This document shows, piece by piece, positions 1 through 6,460 of a stretch of DNA of 12,062 nt (its first letter is position 1; every line of letters starts with the position of its first letter). The notes beneath the pieces were generated by a model. It did not search any database, was not told where the DNA came from, and worked only from the letters and a program-made list of their open reading frames with translations. The position numbers and the translations under genes are program-made. Source of the DNA: Oscillospiraceae bacterium. GTDB lineage: Bacteria > Bacillota_A > Clostridia > Oscillospirales > Oscillospiraceae. The stretch spans positions 1-12,062 of the forward strand of contig JAGBAI010000101.1 in NCBI GenBank assembly GCA_017939025.1. Direction: 5' to 3'.

Positions 1-3
1 CAT
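1..3 (-). CDS. possible start codon of a gene running off the left edge
   Basis: The first three bases read as an ATG on the minus strand. It is preceded by AAGGAG at 14-19, ten bases away, which is good ribosome-binding-site spacing. Only the start codon is inside the window, so the product cannot be read. The position, just downstream of a sugar-binding lipoprotein gene and its hairpin, is where ABC permease genes usually lie, but that is inference from typical operon order. Confidence 0.35.
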
Positions 4-118
4 CTTGAACCAACTCCTTAATATTTTCTTTCAAAATACTTTCCCCCAGGCAGGCAATGCCTGTATGCGGGAAAACATCCTGAAACGCGACTGTCGACGG
101 GGTCTGGCGGAAAGAAAT

Positions 119-148
119 GGGTGGCAGTGACAGAAGTCACTGCCACCC
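119..148 (-). terminator. intrinsic terminator or attenuator after the sugar-binding protein gene
   Basis: A perfect 13-base inverted repeat (arms 119-131 and 136-148, arm GGGTGGCAGTGAC) encloses the four-base loop AGAA. On the minus strand it lies 35 bases past the stop codon and is followed by ATTTCTTT, a moderately T-rich run. The plus strand has no T run after it, so it should act on the minus strand. If the gene starting at 1-3 is in the same operon, partial readthrough here would make the binding protein more abundant than the permeases, a common arrangement. Confidence 0.75.
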
Positions 149-183
149 AAATTACTGACTGTGTGGTCTAGGAATCGCGGGGA

Positions 184-1554
184 TTAGCCCAGCTTGGCCT
201 CACGCATCAGAGCGGAGTTGGTCTTGACCAGCTCAGCGTAGTCGTCGATGGTGATGGTGCCGGCAACCAGGGAGTCGATGGGAGCAAAGAAGGTGCTGGA
301 AACGTCAACACCGGGGATCTCGCCGAATGCAGCGAAGCCGCCCAGCGCAGAGGTAGCGCCGTTGTCGTAGATGGAGTAGAACATCTTCTGCTCGCCTTCC
401 ATACCTTCTGCAACACCAACGATGGGCTGTGCAGCACCAGCGGTAGCGAAGATGGCAGCAGCCTTGTCAGAGTACAGGAAGGCAACGAACTGCTCAGCTT
501 CAGCGATGTGCTCAGCAGCAGCGGGGATCCAGGCCTGCTCGATCCAGCAGAAGGAGCAAGGAGCATTGCCGGCAGCGGGAACAGCGGTCATGCCCCATGC
601 GAAGGTGTCGCCCAGAGTAGCTGCGTAGTCAGCCATCTCACCGGTGATCCAGGTGCCGTTGGGCATGAACAGAGCGGAGCCGTTCATGGGCATCTGCTGA
701 TTCTTGGTGAAGTCCTGGTTGTTAGCCTGAGCGGGGGTGGAGGGATGGGTGTAGGAAGCCAGCTTGTCCAGGATGTTCAGCAGGGTCTTGCCGTTCTCGG
801 AATCCCATGCACCCTCTTGATAGGTGGTGATGGCATTGAAGAAATCGGGGCCGCCGATAGCGTTCATCAGAGCGAACATGAAAGCATCGTAGTAGCCAGC
901 GGTGGGGTAAGTGAACAGATAAATGCCTTCAGCCTTAGCAGTCTCGCCCAGAGCCCACATCTCGTCCCAGGTGGTGGGAACTGCCCAGCCCTTATCCTCG
1001 AACAGCTTTGCGTTGTAGAACAGGCCGCAGGGAGAGTAGAACATGGGAGCCATGTAGGTCACGCCGTCGCCGTAGGGAGCAACGATGTTGTTGTCGGTAA
1101 AGCCGCCGGCAATCTTATCAGAAACCTTAACGGACTCGCCGGGGATGGTCAGTGCCAGAGCGTTGGTCAGGGGGTGCAGAGCGTGGGCCTTAACCAGCTG
1201 CTCAGTCAGGCCAGCGGGACGGCCGGTAGCCAGGTGAACAACATCAGGGAATTCACCGTTCTGCATAGGGCCGGTCAGAACATCTTCCAGGTTCTTGTCG
1301 GTGGTCAGCGCAACCTTGATGCCGGTCTCAGCCTCGAAAGCGGCAGCAACATCAGCCCAAACCTGAGAACCATAAGCGGTCTCGATAGCAGCGACCTTAA
1401 TGGTCACGGGCTCAGCAGCAGGAGCCTCAGGAGCCGGGGAAGCCGGCGACTCGGCTTTGGGAGCTTCGGTAGCAGCGGGAGCCTCAGAAGCACCGCAGGC
1501 AGCCAGAGACATAACCATGGTCAGAGCCAGCAGAAGTGCAAGGATCTTCTTCAT
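184..1554 (-). CDS. carbohydrate ABC transporter substrate-binding lipoprotein
   Basis: Extracellular solute-binding protein of the family 1 (UgpB/MalE-like) type, 456 residues, expected to capture a sugar or oligosaccharide outside the membrane and pass it to ABC permeases. The N-terminus MKKILALLLALTMVMSLAAC is a lipoprotein signal with lipobox LAAC, placing the lipidated cysteine at residue 20. An Ala/Pro/Glu-rich tether follows (about 21-50), then a family-like start (VWADVAAAFEAETGIKV) and a Trp/Tyr/Phe-rich body as in sugar binders. I chose the ATG at 1554 rather than the in-frame ATG at 1569, because GGAGG (1563-1567) lies eight bases before 1554 and the signal sequence begins there. 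It is divergent from an AraC-type regulator, its likely activator. The substrate is not readable from the sequence. Confidence 0.9.
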   Translation of the reverse strand: MKKILALLLALTMVMSLAACGASEAPAATEAPKAESPASPAPEAPAAEPVTIKVAAIETAYGSQVWADVAAAFEAETGIKVALTTDKNLEDVLTGPMQNGEFPDVVHLATGRPAGLTEQLVKAHALHPLTNALALTIPGESVKVSDKIAGGFTDNNIVAPYGDGVTYMAPMFYSPCGLFYNAKLFEDKGWAVPTTWDEMWALGETAKAEGIYLFTYPTAGYYDAFMFALMNAIGGPDFFNAITTYQEGAWDSENGKTLLNILDKLASYTHPSTPAQANNQDFTKNQQMPMNGSALFMPNGTWITGEMADYAATLGDTFAWGMTAVPAAGNAPCSFCWIEQAWIPAAAEHIAEAEQFVAFLYSDKAAAIFATAGAAQPIVGVAEGMEGEQKMFYSIYDNGATSALGGFAAFGEIPGVDVSSTFFAPIDSLVAGTITIDDYAELVKTNSALMREAKLG

Positions 1555-1612
1555 TTGTGATTCCTCCATACTATTTTAGTATTTTCGTGAAAGGTTTCTT
1601 CCACTTGTCTTA

Positions 1613-1640
1613 AGTATACAAAATATCCGGGCTTTCTCAA
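1613..1640 (-). promoter_or_regulatory. promoter of the sugar-binding protein gene
   Basis: On the minus strand TTGAGA (1635-1640) and TATACT (1613-1618) are separated by 16 bases, a good match to a housekeeping sigma promoter. The transcript would begin near 1606, leaving a leader of about 50 bases with GGAGG at 1563-1567. Confidence 0.7.
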
Positions 1641-1645
1641 GATGT

Positions 1646-1673
1646 ATATTGCTCTATTTTTTATAGATATTGC
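1646..1673 (-). promoter_or_regulatory. phased direct repeats, candidate AraC-family activator site
   Basis: The heptamer ATATTGC (GCAATAT on the minus strand) occurs at 1646-1652 and again at 1667-1673. The 21-base register is exactly two helical turns, and the pair ends six bases before the -35 box of the binding-protein promoter. AraC-family activators typically bind two direct half-sites about 21 bases apart just upstream of the -35 box. A related TATTGCA lies at 1794-1800 over the araC -35 region, which would fit autoregulation. Assignment to this regulator is inference. Confidence 0.5.
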
Positions 1674-1717
1674 ACTCAAGACAATTTCAGCATTTCGTTT
1701 AATTTGCACATAGAGAA

Positions 1718-1744
1718 ATTGTGCATTTCGCATAACATTGTGCA
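1718..1744. repeat. ATTGTGCA direct repeat in the divergent intergenic region
   Basis: The octamer ATTGTGCA is repeated at 1718-1725 and 1737-1744 (19-base register), and its core reappears inverted as TTTGCACA at 1703-1710. CATTTCG is also repeated at 1691-1697 and 1724-1730. These lie between the two divergent promoters and could be a second regulator site, for example for catabolite control or for the AraC protein itself. No known consensus is matched with certainty. Confidence 0.35.
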
Positions 1745-1795
1745 AAATCAATTATTTCTTCTTTTCCTTCTGCGTTTTATTTTTAAAATTCAGTA

Positions 1796-1824
1796 TTGCA
1801 AAAGACAAGAAAGTAAAATACAAT
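1796..1824 (+). promoter_or_regulatory. promoter of the AraC-family regulator gene
   Basis: TTGCAA (1796-1801) and TACAAT (1819-1824) are separated by 17 bases. Transcription would start near 1831, giving a leader of about 38 bases with GGGAGG at 1856-1861 ahead of the ATG at 1869. Confidence 0.6.
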
Positions 1825-1868
1825 ATCAATATTCATAAAATTATAGACCTGTTTCGGGAGGTTTTACC

Positions 1869-2708
1869 ATGAGCAGAAGCCATTACAGCTTAAATCAAGA
1901 GCAAGGCTTTACCATTCGCGGTACCGCAAAGCTGCTGAATGTTGCCAGTGCCAAGTATGGCGGAGACTGGCATTCCGTGCCCCATACCCATAACCATCTG
2001 GAACTCTTTTATATCGTGGGCGGCAAGGGTCAGTTTCTGATTCAGGATCAGCTTTACCCTGTCAAACCCAACAATCTGGTCATTATCAACCCCAATGTAA
2101 CCCACACCGAGGTGAGTCTGAATGCACAGCCCCTGGAGTACATCGTCCTGGGAATCGAGGGAATCGAGCTGGCTACCAGTGAAAACTCCAACGGTCAGTT
2201 CAGCATTCTGGATCATTTTGAAAGTGTGGAGATTTCCGGATGCTTAAGAAACATCCTCCGGGAAATGGAGCAGAAAAACACCGGATATGAAGATGTTTGC
2301 CAGGCCTATATGGAGATCCTGATCATTCGCCTGATGCGCAATACTGCCTTGGCGGTTCCGAAAGAACCCCAGGTGGTTTTCGGCAACCGCCAGTGTGCCG
2401 CCGTCAAACGGTACATCGACCTGCACTTTAAGGAACCCATGACATTGGATCAGCTGGCAGAAGATGCCCACATGGACAAATACTATCTGTCCCATGTCTT
2501 CAAACGGGAGTACGGAACCTCCCCCATCAACTATATGATTACCAAACGCCTTGAGGAAAGCAAATACCTGCTGGCTGAAACCGACCTCTCCATGTCCCAG
2601 ATTGCACAGCTGCTGGGCTTCTCCTCCCTGAGCTACTTCTCCCAGGTGTTCCGCAGAACCCAGGATGTCACACCTATGGAATACCGGCATAGTACGAAAA
2701 ATACTTAG
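1869..2708 (+). CDS. AraC-family transcriptional regulator with cupin sensor domain
   Basis: A 279-residue regulator, normal length for the family. The N-terminal half is a cupin-type sensor: HTHNHLE at 39-45 and a later His at 79 sit where the beta-barrel metal or ligand residues usually lie. The C-terminal 100 residues are the AraC DNA-binding domain with two helix-turn-helix motifs, about 192-212 (TLDQLAEDAHMDKYYLSHVF) and 241-262 (MSQIAQLLGFSSLSYFSQVF), ending in the typical TPMEYR. The start is supported by GGGAGG seven bases upstream. Divergent orientation from the sugar-binding lipoprotein gene indicates a local, sugar-responsive activator of that transporter. The ligand is unknown. 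A strong terminator follows at 2831-2880. Confidence 0.93.
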   Translation: MSRSHYSLNQEQGFTIRGTAKLLNVASAKYGGDWHSVPHTHNHLELFYIVGGKGQFLIQDQLYPVKPNNLVIINPNVTHTEVSLNAQPLEYIVLGIEGIELATSENSNGQFSILDHFESVEISGCLRNILREMEQKNTGYEDVCQAYMEILIIRLMRNTALAVPKEPQVVFGNRQCAAVKRYIDLHFKEPMTLDQLAEDAHMDKYYLSHVFKREYGTSPINYMITKRLEESKYLLAETDLSMSQIAQLLGFSSLSYFSQVFRRTQDVTPMEYRHSTKNT

Positions 2709-2830
2709 GGAACCTCTGAATAAATCGTCTGCGGCTGAACAGCGGATCTTTTGCTCCCTCAGTGCAGTTTCCGGCACCGGAACACATAACGCACGAATGT
2801 TCCGTGTTCTTCCATGCGCGCGGCATAGAG

Positions 2831-2881
2831 AATCCCACAGACTTTCCTCTTCGTGTTGGAGGATTGCCTGTGGGATTTTTT
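2831..2881 (+). terminator. strong intrinsic terminator downstream of the araC-type gene
   Basis: AATCCCACAG (2831-2840) pairs with CTGTGGGATT (2868-2877), and the stem continues inside with TCCTC (2845-2849) against GAGGA (2859-2863). On the plus strand it runs into TTTTTT and then CGTTTT. It lies about 120 bases past the regulator stop codon. Confidence 0.8.
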
Positions 2882-2939
2882 CGTTTTGAAATGAGCGCCC
2901 ACAGACTATTTTCCCTTTGTGGGTACTTATTTCAAAACG
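2882..2939. repeat. 58-base inverted repeat just after the terminator
   Basis: CGTTTTGAAAT (2882-2892) is the exact reverse complement of ATTTCAAAACG (2929-2939), and inside it CCCACA (2898-2903) pairs with TGTGGG (2918-2923). There is no T run at the right end. The minus strand across 2709-3041 is open and reads like the low-complexity translations often seen from dispersed intergenic repeats in Clostridia. I read this stretch as a non-coding repeat rather than a gene; whether it is multicopy cannot be seen here. Confidence 0.5.
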
Positions 2940-3041
2940 CATCTGGGATTCCAAAGGGATGGCAAATTCCTTTGGCTCTGGGTTTCCAATAGGGGCGAGA
3001 GCGCCCTGTTGGCAGGGGAATCCAAAGGGGACGGCGTTCCC

Positions 3042-3521
3042 TTGCAGATACTCTTTCTCGTCCGAGGTCAGACGATCAAAGGCCTTTCGGACTGCATTGG
3101 CGTGAATCTCGTTCCAGAAGATTTCAAGCATATCATCATCTTCTTCGCCGGCAAGCTCTTCCAGTATATCCCGTTCTTCCTCCTCGTCATCCAGGAGGAT
3201 TGTCTCCTTCCGGCGGTGCAGGCAGTTGGCTTCCCGGAAAAATCGGTCTGCCGTTTTTCTTCTGCACTTGAATTTCTCCATGAAGGCCTCCACCGCATTT
3301 TCCAGATTGTTCTGCATCCATGGGGCGGTGCGGATTTTCTTGTAAGTAGTCAGAGACGGCAGCGACCAGCTTTCCTTTCCCATTTAATAATTCCGAATGG
3401 AATCGAAAATAAAGTTGTGGGCGTAGGTCAGAAAAACCGCATCCTTACCCGGTTCATACTTCGGCAGAAGATGAAGCAACCGACCCTTCACATTGCGTGA
3501 AAAGGTCAGCTCAAGTACAAT
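3042..3521 (-). pseudogene. broken sigma-70-like factor gene of mobile-element type
   Basis: Two collinear open pieces in one frame are split by a single TAA (3384-3386). The first, from 3521, reads ELTFSRNVKGRLLHLLPKYE and on to FLTYAHNFIFDSIRNY, resembling the region-2 style of small sigma-like factors carried by clostridial conjugative elements. The second, starting with ATG at 3383, contains KCRRKTADRFFREANCLHRR, an acidic stretch (DDEEEERD), and RKAFDRLTSDEKEYLQ, which resembles the approach to region 4. After about 3042 the similarity stops and the frame runs into the repeat-rich intergenic DNA, so the DNA-recognition helix appears lost. Upstream a TGA at 3522-3524 closes the frame, so the start is missing too. 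The family assignment is from memory of similar proteins and is tentative; the split and lost ends are visible. Confidence 0.4.
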
Positions 3522-3530
3522 TCAAGAACG
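3511..3530. repeat. TTCAAG-type phased repeat, left copy
   Basis: TCAAGTACAATTCAAGAACG holds two TCAAG units 11 bases apart (starting at 3511 and 3522). Closely similar units occur at 9203-9236, beyond the other tRNA-like repeat. They may be protein-binding arms of an old integration site. Confidence 0.3.
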
Positions 3531-3569
3531 GCACTGCGATGGCGCCCAAATTTTATAGCAAAAAGTTAG

Positions 3570-3601
3570 AAAAACACCACATTTCGATAAGGAATGCAGT
3601 G
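3570..3601 (-). terminator. weak terminator after the tRNA-Ala-like sequence
   Basis: CACCACATT (3575-3583) and AATGCAGTG (3593-3601) pair except for a central two-base mismatch. On the minus strand the hairpin is followed by TTTTTC. It lies directly downstream of the tRNA-like sequence at 3606-3687. Confidence 0.35.
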
Positions 3602-3605
3602 CTTT

Positions 3606-3687
3606 TGGCGGAGATAAGCGGGACCGAACCGCGGAAGCTTTGAATGCCATTCAAGCGCTCTCCCAAAGCTGATGCTTACATACCCCC
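3606..3687 (-). pseudogene. decayed tRNA-Ala(GGC)-like sequence
   Basis: Read on the minus strand this follows the whole length of a tRNA-Ala. A 5' GGGGGTA (3681-3687) can pair with the 3' TATCTCC, including the G3-U70 pair that marks alanine tRNAs. TTGGGAGAGCG recalls the D arm, CTTGAATGGCATTCAA is the anticodon arm with GGC, GGTTCGGTCCC is the T arm, and the end is GCCA. It departs from a working tRNA: the D region seems to have three extra single bases, the variable region reads AAGCTTCC, which leaves a mismatch at the base of the T stem, and the discriminator base is G. I therefore call it a pseudo-tRNA. Its 3' half is repeated at 9037-9081. Confidence 0.5.
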
Positions 3688-3719
3688 CATGATACTCAAA
3701 TTCCGAGGCTCATGGGGGG
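3683..3719 (+). terminator. strong hairpin, possible plus-strand terminator
   Basis: CCCCCCATGA (3683-3692) is the exact reverse complement of TCATGGGGGG (3710-3719), and CTC/GAG can extend the stem inside. On the plus strand it is followed by CGTTTTGT, a short T run. No plus-strand gene precedes it, so its role is unclear. It overlaps the 5' edge of the tRNA-like sequence. Confidence 0.4.
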
Positions 3720-3835
3720 CGTTTTGTACGATGGAATATTCTTCATACCGATCGGTTCGCATCGGGTAGGAGCAGTTACATGGCATCTGTCTTGGCATAT
3801 AGAGATTCAGTCAGCTGCAAAATGAAGCACCGGGC

Positions 3836-3900
3836 ACAGGCAATCAACCCATACCCGGCGAAGTATTGTATTTCGCAGGTTCAGAAAACAGGCAATCAAC
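3836..3900. repeat. 13-base direct repeat downstream of copA
   Basis: ACAGGCAATCAAC occurs at 3836-3848 and 3888-3900, 52 bases apart. The stretch 3720-3915 otherwise holds no gene or clear terminator that I can see. Confidence 0.3.
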
Positions 3901-3915
3901 TATCCCCACAGTGGA

Positions 3916-4125
3916 TTATTGAATGTCGGTTACCTCATAGCCCTGCTTGGTGACAGCCTGCTTCAAAACATCATCGGAAACATCTTTGCTCAAGGTTACA
4001 ACAGCGGTTCCGGTCTTGTGGCTGACCTCGGCAGAGGTTACGCCGTCCAGAGTCTCCAGTGCCTTTTTGGTGTGCATCTCGCAGTGGCCGCACATCATGC
4101 CTTTGATTTTCAGAGTTTTTGTCAT
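3916..4125 (-). CDS. copZ: possible nested CopZ-like copper chaperone from an internal start in copA
   Basis: The last 69 codons of copA form a complete heavy-metal-associated domain (MTKTLKIKGMMCGHCEMHTK at its start) of the size of stand-alone CopZ chaperones, which carry Cu+ in the cytoplasm and deliver it to CopA or CsoR. The in-frame ATG at 4125 is preceded by AAGGAGA (4134-4140), with GGAG nine bases away, a near-ideal ribosome-binding site inside the coding sequence. The preceding lysine/threonine-rich linker looks like former intergenic DNA read through. The simplest reading is that an ancestral copA-copZ pair was fused in frame while the copZ initiation signals remain. Whether the free protein is made is not known from sequence. 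Confidence 0.5.
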   Translation of the reverse strand: MTKTLKIKGMMCGHCEMHTKKALETLDGVTSAEVSHKTGTAVVTLSKDVSDDVLKQAVTKQGYEVTDIQ

Positions 4126-6438
4126 GGGTTTCGTCTCCTTCTTGGTTGTTGACTTGGTTTTGATTTTATGATCCCGTTTGGAATCGTGCATCCGGAAGAA
4201 ATTCAGGCGCAGGGCGTTGGTGACGACGCTGAAGCTGGACAGGCTCATGGCTGCTGCGGCGAACATGGGATTCAGCTGCCAGCCAAGCAGGGGGATAAAT
4301 ACGCCTGCCGCCAGAGGAATGCCGATGGTGTTGTAGATAAAGGCCCAGAACAGGTTTTCGTGGATGTTGCGCAGGGTGGCGCGGCTCAGGCGGATGGCCG
4401 CAGGCACATCGGACAGGCGGCTTTTCATCAGCACCACATCTGCCGCGTCAATGGCAACATCCGCACCGGCACCGATGGCGATGCCGATATCGGCACTGGT
4501 CAGAGCGGGAGCATCGTTGATGCCGTCGCCCACCATGATGACCTTTCCCTTTTCCTGTAAGGCACGGATCACGCTTTCCTTTCCGTCGGGAAGGACGCCT
4601 GCAATCACCTCATCCACGCCGGCCTTGGCACCGATGGCTCTGGCGGTGCGCTCGTTATCGCCGGTGAGCATTACCACATGGATGCCCATATTCCGCATCT
4701 GCGCAATCGCCTCGGGGCTGTCCTCCTTAATGGTGTCCGCCACGGCAATGATGCCGCAGAGCTTGCCGTCCCGGGCGAAAAACAGCGGGGTTTTTCCTTC
4801 CTCGGAGAGCTTTTCCGATCTGGCTTTCATGGCTTCGGAAACAGAAATCTGTCCGCTGATAAACTGGAAGCTGCCGCCCAGCAGCGTTTTTCCGTTCAGG
4901 GAGGCAGAAAGTCCGTTGCCGGGCAGTGCCTGAAACTGTTGAACCTCTGCTGCCGTCAAGCCATCCTGCTCAGCCCTTTGATGGATCGCACGCGCCAGGG
5001 GATGCTCGCTTTTCTTCTCCAATGCGTAGGCAATGGAGAGCAGATCCCCTTCGCTCATACCCTCAGCCGGGAGGATATCCGTGACCTTCGGCTGCCCTTG
5101 GGTGATGGTTCCGGTTTTATCCAGCGCCACAATCTGTGCCTTTCCGGTTTCCTCCAAAGACACAGCCGTCTTGAACAGAATGCCGTTCTTTGCGCCCATA
5201 CCGTTGCCCACCATGATGGCCACAGGAGTGGCAAGCCCCAGCGCACAGGGGCAGCTGATCACCAGCACCGCAATGCCCCGTGCCAGAGCAAAGCCTGCCG
5301 TCTGACCAACAAGAAGCCAGACAAGCACGGTGACAACCGCGATGGCGATAACTGCGGGGACAAAGACACCGGAAACCTTATCTGCCACCTTGGCGATAGG
5401 GGCCTTTGTTGCGGCAGCGTCGCTGACCATCTGAATGATCTGGGAGAGGGTTGTGTCCTCGCCAACTCTGGTGGCCTCGCAGCGGAGGAAGCCCGACTGA
5501 TTCAGCGTGCCTGCGGAAACGGAGCTGCCTTCCGCCTTATCCACCGGAATGCTTTCCCCCGTCAGGGTGGATTCATCCACCGCGCTGTTTCCCTCGCAGA
5601 CAATTCCGTCTACGGGGATGTTTTCGCCGGGACGCACCACAAAAATGTCGCCCTTTGCCACCTGTTCAATGGGAACAGTGATCTCAGCACCGTCCCTCAG
5701 AAGCGTGGCGGTCTTGGGTGCCAGCTTCATCAGCCCCTTCAGCGCATCCGTGGTTTTGCCCTTGGAACGGGCTTCCAGCATTTTGCCCAGGGTGATCAGG
5801 GTCAGAATCGTGGCGGCGGATTCAAAGTAGAATTCGTCCATGTAGACCATGACTGCATCCATCTGACCCTTCACCTGTGCATCCGTCATGGCAAACAGGG
5901 CAAAGGTGCTGTAGACAAAGGCTGCGGCAGAACCCAGCGCAACCAATGCATCCATGTTCGGCGCACGGTGCCACAGGCTCCGGAAGCCGCTGATGAAGAA
6001 CTTCTGATTGATGACCATGACGATCACCGTCAGCAGCAGCTGCAAAAGTCCCATTGCCACATGATTGCCGTCAAAAAAGGTTGGCAGCGGCCAGCCCCAC
6101 AGCATATGACCCATGGACGCATACATCAGTACAATCCAGAAGCCAAGAGATGCGATTAACCGCTTTTTCAGTGCAGGCGTTTCCCTGTCCTTCAACGCCT
6201 CCTCATCGGAAGATGGCTGTGCACCTTGCGCCTTGTTTCCTTTTTTCAAAGATGCGCCGTATCCGGCATTCTGAACAGCCGCGATAATCTCCTCGGCAGA
6301 GGCGGTTCCCTCTACGCCCATGGAATTGGTCAGCAGGCTCACCGAGCAGGAGGTGACGCCTTTTACGCCGGATACCGCCTTTTCCACCCGGGCAGAGCAG
6401 GCGGCGCAGCTCATGCCTGTTACATTGTATTGCTCCAT
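3916..6438 (-). CDS. copA: Cu+-exporting P1B-type ATPase with N- and C-terminal metal-binding domains
   Basis: An 840-residue heavy-metal pump that uses ATP to expel Cu+ across the cytoplasmic membrane. In order: heavy-metal-associated domain with GMSCAAC (Cys11, Cys14), membrane segments from about 95, actuator loop TGES (293-296), the metal-site CPC in SCPCAL (Cys396, Cys398), phosphorylation motif DKTGT (Asp440), HP (479-480), TGDN (592-595) and GDGINDAP (637-644). YN in the next-to-last helix (702-703) and MSLSS in the last (731-735) mark the Cu+ subgroup. After a lysine-rich linker (about 752-770) a second metal-binding domain with MMCGHC (781-786) ends the protein. Such a C-terminal domain is unusual in bacterial CopA. 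The start follows csoR by 22 bases; AGGAGG (6454-6459) is 15 bases before the ATG, longer than ideal. It is cotranscribed with csoR. Confidence 0.96.
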   Translation of the reverse strand: MEQYNVTGMSCAACSARVEKAVSGVKGVTSCSVSLLTNSMGVEGTASAEEIIAAVQNAGYGASLKKGNKAQGAQPSSDEEALKDRETPALKKRLIASLGFWIVLMYASMGHMLWGWPLPTFFDGNHVAMGLLQLLLTVIVMVINQKFFISGFRSLWHRAPNMDALVALGSAAAFVYSTFALFAMTDAQVKGQMDAVMVYMDEFYFESAATILTLITLGKMLEARSKGKTTDALKGLMKLAPKTATLLRDGAEITVPIEQVAKGDIFVVRPGENIPVDGIVCEGNSAVDESTLTGESIPVDKAEGSSVSAGTLNQSGFLRCEATRVGEDTTLSQIIQMVSDAAATKAPIAKVADKVSGVFVPAVIAIAVVTVLVWLLVGQTAGFALARGIAVLVISCPCALGLATPVAIMVGNGMGAKNGILFKTAVSLEETGKAQIVALDKTGTITQGQPKVTDILPAEGMSEGDLLSIAYALEKKSEHPLARAIHQRAEQDGLTAAEVQQFQALPGNGLSASLNGKTLLGGSFQFISGQISVSEAMKARSEKLSEEGKTPLFFARDGKLCGIIAVADTIKEDSPEAIAQMRNMGIHVVMLTGDNERTARAIGAKAGVDEVIAGVLPDGKESVIRALQEKGKVIMVGDGINDAPALTSADIGIAIGAGADVAIDAADVVLMKSRLSDVPAAIRLSRATLRNIHENLFWAFIYNTIGIPLAAGVFIPLLGWQLNPMFAAAAMSLSSFSVVTNALRLNFFRMHDSKRDHKIKTKSTTKKETKPMTKTLKIKGMMCGHCEMHTKKALETLDGVTSAEVSHKTGTAVVTLSKDVSDDVLKQAVTKQGYEVTDIQ

Positions 6439-6460
6439 AACCGAAATTCCAAACCTCCTG

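Noticed and set aside
508..1560. Long plus-strand open frame opposite the sugar-binding protein gene
   Set aside because: It is antisense to a clear lipoprotein gene with signal peptide, promoter and ribosome-binding site; its translation is Gly/Ser-rich with no recognisable domain.
2244..3041. Minus-strand open frame continuing the sigma-like piece into and across the araC-type gene
   Set aside because: Past 3042 it runs through hairpins, a terminator and then antisense to the regulator; its translation there looks like repeat DNA and not a protein.
3836..3900. Possible CRISPR-like array from the 13-base direct repeat
   Set aside because: Only two short copies with a 39-base gap, no palindromic repeat and no cas genes nearby.
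4678..6159. 493-codon plus-strand open frame opposite copA
   Set aside because: The minus frame has every P-type ATPase motif; the plus frame is a GC-bias shadow rich in His, Gln and Arg.
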